Source: an uncultured Bacilli bacterium
Lineage (GTDB): Bacteria > Bacillota_I > Bacilli_A > RFN20 > CAG-631
Direction of reading: 5' to 3'
Length of the DNA stretch: 5,826 nucleotides
NCBI GenBank assembly: GCA_934215405.1
Contig: CAKPZU010000122.1
Span: forward strand, 1 to 5,826
Shown here: positions 2,882-5,826 of the stretch, piece by piece
Position numbering within the stretch: the first letter of the stretch is position 1
Layout: every line of letters begins with the position of its first letter
The notes under the pieces: model-generated
Seen by the model: the letters and a program-made list of their open reading frames with translations, nothing else
Database searches by the model: none
What the model was told of the DNA's origin: nothing
Made by a program: the position numbers and the translations under genes

Positions 2882-4699
2882 ATGAAAAAAACATTCAATT
2901 TTATAATCAATAAATTACTAATAATCATTTTGCTTTTTTTAGTTTCCTTTTTAATTGTCTTTGGCACTATAAAAAGTAAGCAAGCAACAAAACATAACCC
3001 TATAAGAGTACAATATGATTTTGTTTATAGTTTAGATGAGGAATTATATAAGCCACTTGCTGCAAATCAAACCTTTTATGGTGAACAACTATGCTTAAAG
3101 GGAAAGCTTATAAACCCAATTACAAAAGAGGCCTCATTTACAAATAACGAAAGAATTCACTTTATTTTAAATCATTTAACTGTAACTATTTACATTAATG
3201 GCGTTGAAAAATATAAAGAAAGCTCTGATAGCAATAATTTGAACTCTCTATCATCAGTTTGCGGAACTAAATATGTTAGCTTTGATGCTTTTAAGGTAAA
3301 TGCTGAAGATGTTTTAGAAATTCATTTAAAAAAGAGTCATCCAATTGGATCTAGCTACGCCTTTAATGATTTTTTGAATAATATTTATATTAGTGATGAT
3401 ATTACCTTTGAAGCTTATATAACACAAAAAGGATTACCCTTATCTATGCTTGGTTATTTTACAATAATAATTTCATTTATTGTACTTGGAATTGGCTTAG
3501 GGTTTATTAAAAAAAATAAAGAAGTATTCAATCGTTTATTTTCCTGGGGTAAATTTTCAATCTTTGTTGGTTTATTTTTGTTTTGCGATGTTTCTCATTA
3601 TTTTTTAGGAATACATAAAGTTTCTTTTCAAACCTATTGCTGGATTTCTTTTTTACTATTAGCAGCCTATGAAATGATTAATTGTATAGAGAATTCATTA
3701 GATGGAGTAATAAAAAAAATAACTAAAATTGTTAAAATATCTTTTCTTTTAATCATTATTATTTCCTTACTTTTAGTTGCTTTAGAGATAATTGGTATAT
3801 ACAATATTTTATTAATATTTGTACCTTTAATGATAGTTACAATTCTTTTCTTATTAGTATGCTGCATATCAACAATATTATACGGAAATTCTTCCTATTT
3901 ACATTATTTTTTCATTGTTTTCTTATTTGCTAGTGAAATTGAATTGTTTAATTTAATATTTGGCTTTGTAAAGCTAGGAGTAATAATCAAACCAACTTTC
4001 TTAATTTTATTTTTAGTATATCTTTTAAGTGAATTAAGAAATCTTGTTATTAACCAGCAAAGAATTGAGGAAGCTAAATCATTAGAAAACGAATTAAAAA
4101 ATAGTAGAGCTAGCTTAGCAATAAGCCAAATAAGAAGCCATTTTATATTTAATGTGTTGAATGCTATTAGCGGGCTATGTAAGTACGATCCAATTAAAGC
4201 AGATGAAATGATTATTTGCTTTTCAAGGTATTTAAGAAATAATATTGATTTTATTAATGATGATTCATTAGTACCATTTAGCAGTGAAATCACCCATTTA
4301 AATGATTATATAAAACTAGAGCAAATGAGATTTACAAACAAAATAAGATTTGATTGTGAAAATAATATCAATGATTTTTTAATTCCACCACTTATTTTAC
4401 AGCCATTAGTTGAAAATTCTATTAAGCATGGATTATTAAAAAAAGCTGGTGGTGGCTGTATCAGCTTAAATATTACAAAGGAAGGCGAATATGTCGCTAT
4501 AGTCTTAAAGGATGATGGTATTGGATTTGATACAAGCAAAGCACGAAATGTAAATTCAATAGGAATCGAAAACGTTAGATTTCGTTTAAAAAACAGTATT
4601 AATGGTATGCTGGATATAGAATCTACTATTAATAAAGGCACAACCATAATAATCGTTTTCCCATATATGGAGGTCAAAAATGAAAATAATTTACATTGA
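2882..4699 (+). CDS. Sensor histidine kinase, 7TMR-like membrane sensor with LytS/YesM-type kinase
   Basis: This 605-residue kinase is numbered from ATG 2882. A membrane helix (~5-30) precedes an extracellular domain (~35-185). About seven more helices follow (~187-209, 226-243, 251-269, 285-306, 309-334, 340-361, 367-384), then a coiled-coil-like stretch (~386-414). This order matches 7TMR-DISM receptors. The kinase part is of the His_kinase/LytS-YesM type: QIRSHFIFN with phospho-acceptor His420 (Ser where Pro is usual), then the ATPase N-box LQPLVENSIKHG (Asn512) and G1 box DDGIGF (544-549). It presumably phosphorylates the overlapping response regulator; the signal is unknown. No ribosome binding site precedes ATG 2882. 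The frame opens after a TAG at 2846, and TTG 2870 or ATT 2849 are alternative starts, so the N-terminus is uncertain by up to 11 residues. MKK plus a hydrophobic helix makes ATG the natural choice. Confidence 0.92.
   Translation: MKKTFNFIINKLLIIILLFLVSFLIVFGTIKSKQATKHNPIRVQYDFVYSLDEELYKPLAANQTFYGEQLCLKGKLINPITKEASFTNNERIHFILNHLTVTIYINGVEKYKESSDSNNLNSLSSVCGTKYVSFDAFKVNAEDVLEIHLKKSHPIGSSYAFNDFLNNIYISDDITFEAYITQKGLPLSMLGYFTIIISFIVLGIGLGFIKKNKEVFNRLFSWGKFSIFVGLFLFCDVSHYFLGIHKVSFQTYCWISFLLLAAYEMINCIENSLDGVIKKITKIVKISFLLIIIISLLLVALEIIGIYNILLIFVPLMIVTILFLLVCCISTILYGNSSYLHYFFIVFLFASEIELFNLIFGFVKLGVIIKPTFLILFLVYLLSELRNLVINQQRIEEAKSLENELKNSRASLAISQIRSHFIFNVLNAISGLCKYDPIKADEMIICFSRYLRNNIDFINDDSLVPFSSEITHLNDYIKLEQMRFTNKIRFDCENNINDFLIPPLILQPLVENSIKHGLLKKAGGGCISLNITKEGEYVAIVLKDDGIGFDTSKARNVNSIGIENVRFRLKNSINGMLDIESTINKGTTIIIVFPYMEVKNENNLH
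4669..4674 (+). promoter_or_regulatory. Strong ribosome binding site of the response regulator
   Basis: GGAGGT ends 5 nt before ATG 4680 and lies inside the kinase coding region. It is the best Shine-Dalgarno sequence in the window, in contrast to the kinase start, which has none. Confidence 0.9.
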
Positions 4700-5480
4700 T
4701 GATGAAAAACCAGCATTAGAAAATTTTTACTATACAATTAATAAATGTAAAGAAATTGAAACATTAAATCTTTTTACTAGTCCATTTGAAGCAATAGAAT
4801 TTACTAAAAACAATAAGATAGATATGGCTTTTATTGATATGGAAATGAATGAAATGCATGGCCTTAATTTGGCAAAAGAAATCTCTAAAATAGATAAAAA
4901 TATCCATATTGTTTTTGTAACTGCTTATAATCAATATGCCTTTGAAGCATTCAATGTTAATGCTATTGGCTATGTATTAAAGCCTTATTCAGTTGATGAT
5001 ATTAAAAAAGAAATAAATAAAGCCTTAAGAATAAAACCTATTTTAAGTAGTGAAGTTGTAATATTGACAATTCCAGACTTTGTTTTAAAGGTAAATGGTG
5101 AGGTTATTTCTTTTACAAGAGGTAAGGTTGAAGAACTATTTGCCTTACTTGTTGATAGAAATGAAGCCGGTTTAACAACTAGTGAAGCAATTTCAATTTT
5201 ATGGCCAAATAGAGGCGATGATGAATGTAGTAAAGCTTTATTTAGAAACACGTATAAACGTTTAATCGATATTTTAAAAGAATTAAAAATTGACTATATT
5301 ATTAAAAGTGATACTAGAAAAAAATACATTAATACAAATAATGTTGAATGTGATTTATATAAAATATTAAATGGTGATTTAACTCCACTTGAAAACTATA
5401 ATGGTGAATATATGAAAAAGTATTCTTGGGCCGAAGAAAGAAACGCTTTACTTTATTCACTAAAAAGTAAAATACAATAA
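4680..5480 (+). CDS. Response regulator with receiver and SARP/OmpR-like winged-helix domain
   Basis: This is a 266-residue DNA-binding regulator. The receiver domain (~1-118) has the acidic pair Asp7-Asp8, phospho-acceptor Asp53 (FIDME), Thr81 (FVTAYN) and Lys101 (LKPY), so all key residues are present. From ~132 the output domain resembles a SARP/OmpR-type winged helix: a short beta part (VLKVNGEVISF), helix KVEELFALLVDR, LTTSEAISILWPN, then a recognition-helix region (ALFRNTYKRLIDILKEL). It lacks the long C-terminal BTAD of actinobacterial SARPs and is not LytTR, the usual output domain of partners of LytS-type kinases. ATG 4680 has a strong site, GGAGGT at 4669-4674, and the gene overlaps the kinase by 20 nt, so translation is probably coupled. 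The promoter at 2801 likely serves both. Target genes are unknown. Confidence 0.92.
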   Translation: MKIIYIDDEKPALENFYYTINKCKEIETLNLFTSPFEAIEFTKNNKIDMAFIDMEMNEMHGLNLAKEISKIDKNIHIVFVTAYNQYAFEAFNVNAIGYVLKPYSVDDIKKEINKALRIKPILSSEVVILTIPDFVLKVNGEVISFTRGKVEELFALLVDRNEAGLTTSEAISILWPNRGDDECSKALFRNTYKRLIDILKELKIDYIIKSDTRKKYINTNNVECDLYKILNGDLTPLENYNGEYMKKYSWAEERNALLYSLKSKIQ

Positions 5481-5490
5481 CTATATAGAC

Positions 5491-5514
5491 AGATAGCTTT
5501 ACGGCTATCTTTTT
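5491..5514 (+). terminator. Intrinsic terminator of the kinase-regulator operon
   Basis: AGATAGC (5491-5497), 6-nt loop and GCTATCT (5504-5510) form a perfect 7-bp stem followed by TTTT (5511-5514). It sits 10 nt after the regulator stop, before the convergent gene. It has little U-tract on the other strand, so it is mainly a + strand terminator. Confidence 0.85.
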
Positions 5515-5567
5515 AATATAACAGTCAAATTATAATGTAAAGCAAAGCAAAAACTTCTTAATAATAA

Positions 5568-5826
5568 TTAGATTTCTTTATCTATTTTAGTTTTTTTATA
5601 GGTTGTTGGATTAATACCATAATATTTTTCAAAGGTATAATATAAATTTTTACTTGTTTTAAAGCCACAATATTCAGCAATAACAGCTAAATCATCATTA
5701 GATGAGCTAATCATCTCGCAGGCTTTCTTAAGACGCAATTCTAAAATCATTTGCTTTGGTGTAACTCCAGTTATTGCTTTAAACTGTCTAATAAAATAAT
5801 ATTTTGAAAAATTTATTTCATCACAA
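5568..5826 (-). CDS. AraC-family transcription regulator, C-terminal DNA-binding domain (partial)
   Basis: This is the last 85 codons of a gene entering from the right edge on the minus strand; its stop is TAA at 5570-5568. The visible part is an AraC-type double helix-turn-helix. The first unit ends in YYFIRQFKAITGVTPKQMI, the linker helix is LELRLKKACEMI, and the second unit is DDLAVIAEYCGFKTSKNLYY followed by TFEKYYGINPTTYKK. The pattern F..FK..TG.TP, A..LI-type helix, IA...GF and F.KYYG.NP..Y is diagnostic of the family. The frame runs unbroken through the window edge, so the ligand-binding or sensory N-terminal part lies outside. The gene converges on the two-component operon, and no own terminator is evident. 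Its target cannot be told from this window. Confidence 0.93.
   Translation of the reverse strand, partial: CDEINFSKYYFIRQFKAITGVTPKQMILELRLKKACEMISSSNDDLAVIAEYCGFKTSKNLYYTFEKYYGINPTTYKKTKIDKEI

Noticed and set aside
4306..4737. Minus-strand 143-codon open frame and other minus-strand frames (3667-3867, 3904-4293, 4985-5251)
   Set aside because: They lie fully opposite the kinase and regulator genes, whose domains are unambiguous, and have no motifs of their own.
5040..5480. LytTR output domain in the response regulator
   Set aside because: The residues after the receiver lack the LytTR beta-strand pattern and instead show a helix-rich winged-helix layout with a SARP/OmpR-like recognition region.

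Overview
The window is strongly AT-rich double-stranded bacterial DNA with Gram-positive-type signals: GGAGG-like ribosome binding sites, TATAAT-type -10 boxes and U-tailed intrinsic terminators. TGG encodes Trp and TGA serves as a stop (the kinase gene ends in TGA inside its partner gene), so the standard bacterial code applies. A low-GC Firmicute (Bacilli, Erysipelotrichia or Clostridia, possibly gut-associated) is the best guess. No gene here fixes the genus.

Layout. Positions 3-113 carry the apparent tail of a gene that enters from the left. Positions 121-410 are a non-coding leader with four copies of an identical 16-nt box, TGGTGGAGTCTGTCAA, each followed by a hairpin. It leads to a small two-helix membrane protein (428-658) and its terminator. 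A tRNA-Gln(CUG) gene with encoded CCA follows (763-838). Next comes a Fic-family protein (1239-2102) with a BRO-N-like N-terminal domain and a C-terminal self-inhibition motif. This Fic segment lies between two ~48-nt imperfect direct repeats (838-885 and 2288-2335), and a 19-bp perfect inverted repeat places one arm upstream of the gene and one inside it.

Positions 2407-2808 encode a small protein with a Nif11-like N-terminus and a C-terminal zinc-ribbon-like region. It is followed by a two-component system. The kinase (2882-4699) has one N-terminal membrane anchor, an extracellular domain, about seven further membrane helices and a LytS/YesM-type kinase module. The response regulator (4680-5480) has a receiver domain and a SARP/OmpR-like winged helix, and its gene overlaps the kinase gene by 20 nt. 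A terminator (5491-5514) separates the pair from the convergent 3' end of an AraC-family regulator gene that runs off the right edge.

How the genes work together. Only the kinase and regulator are clearly a functional unit: coupled translation, a predicted shared promoter at 2801-2829 and a shared terminator. The Nif11-like gene directly upstream could be a partner or target, but that is inference from position. The Fic protein looks self-contained, because its inhibitory motif is in the same chain and no separate antitoxin gene is visible. The features most worth follow-up are the four-hairpin leader, the inverted repeat spanning the Fic promoter and N-terminus, and the unusual translation start of the kinase.
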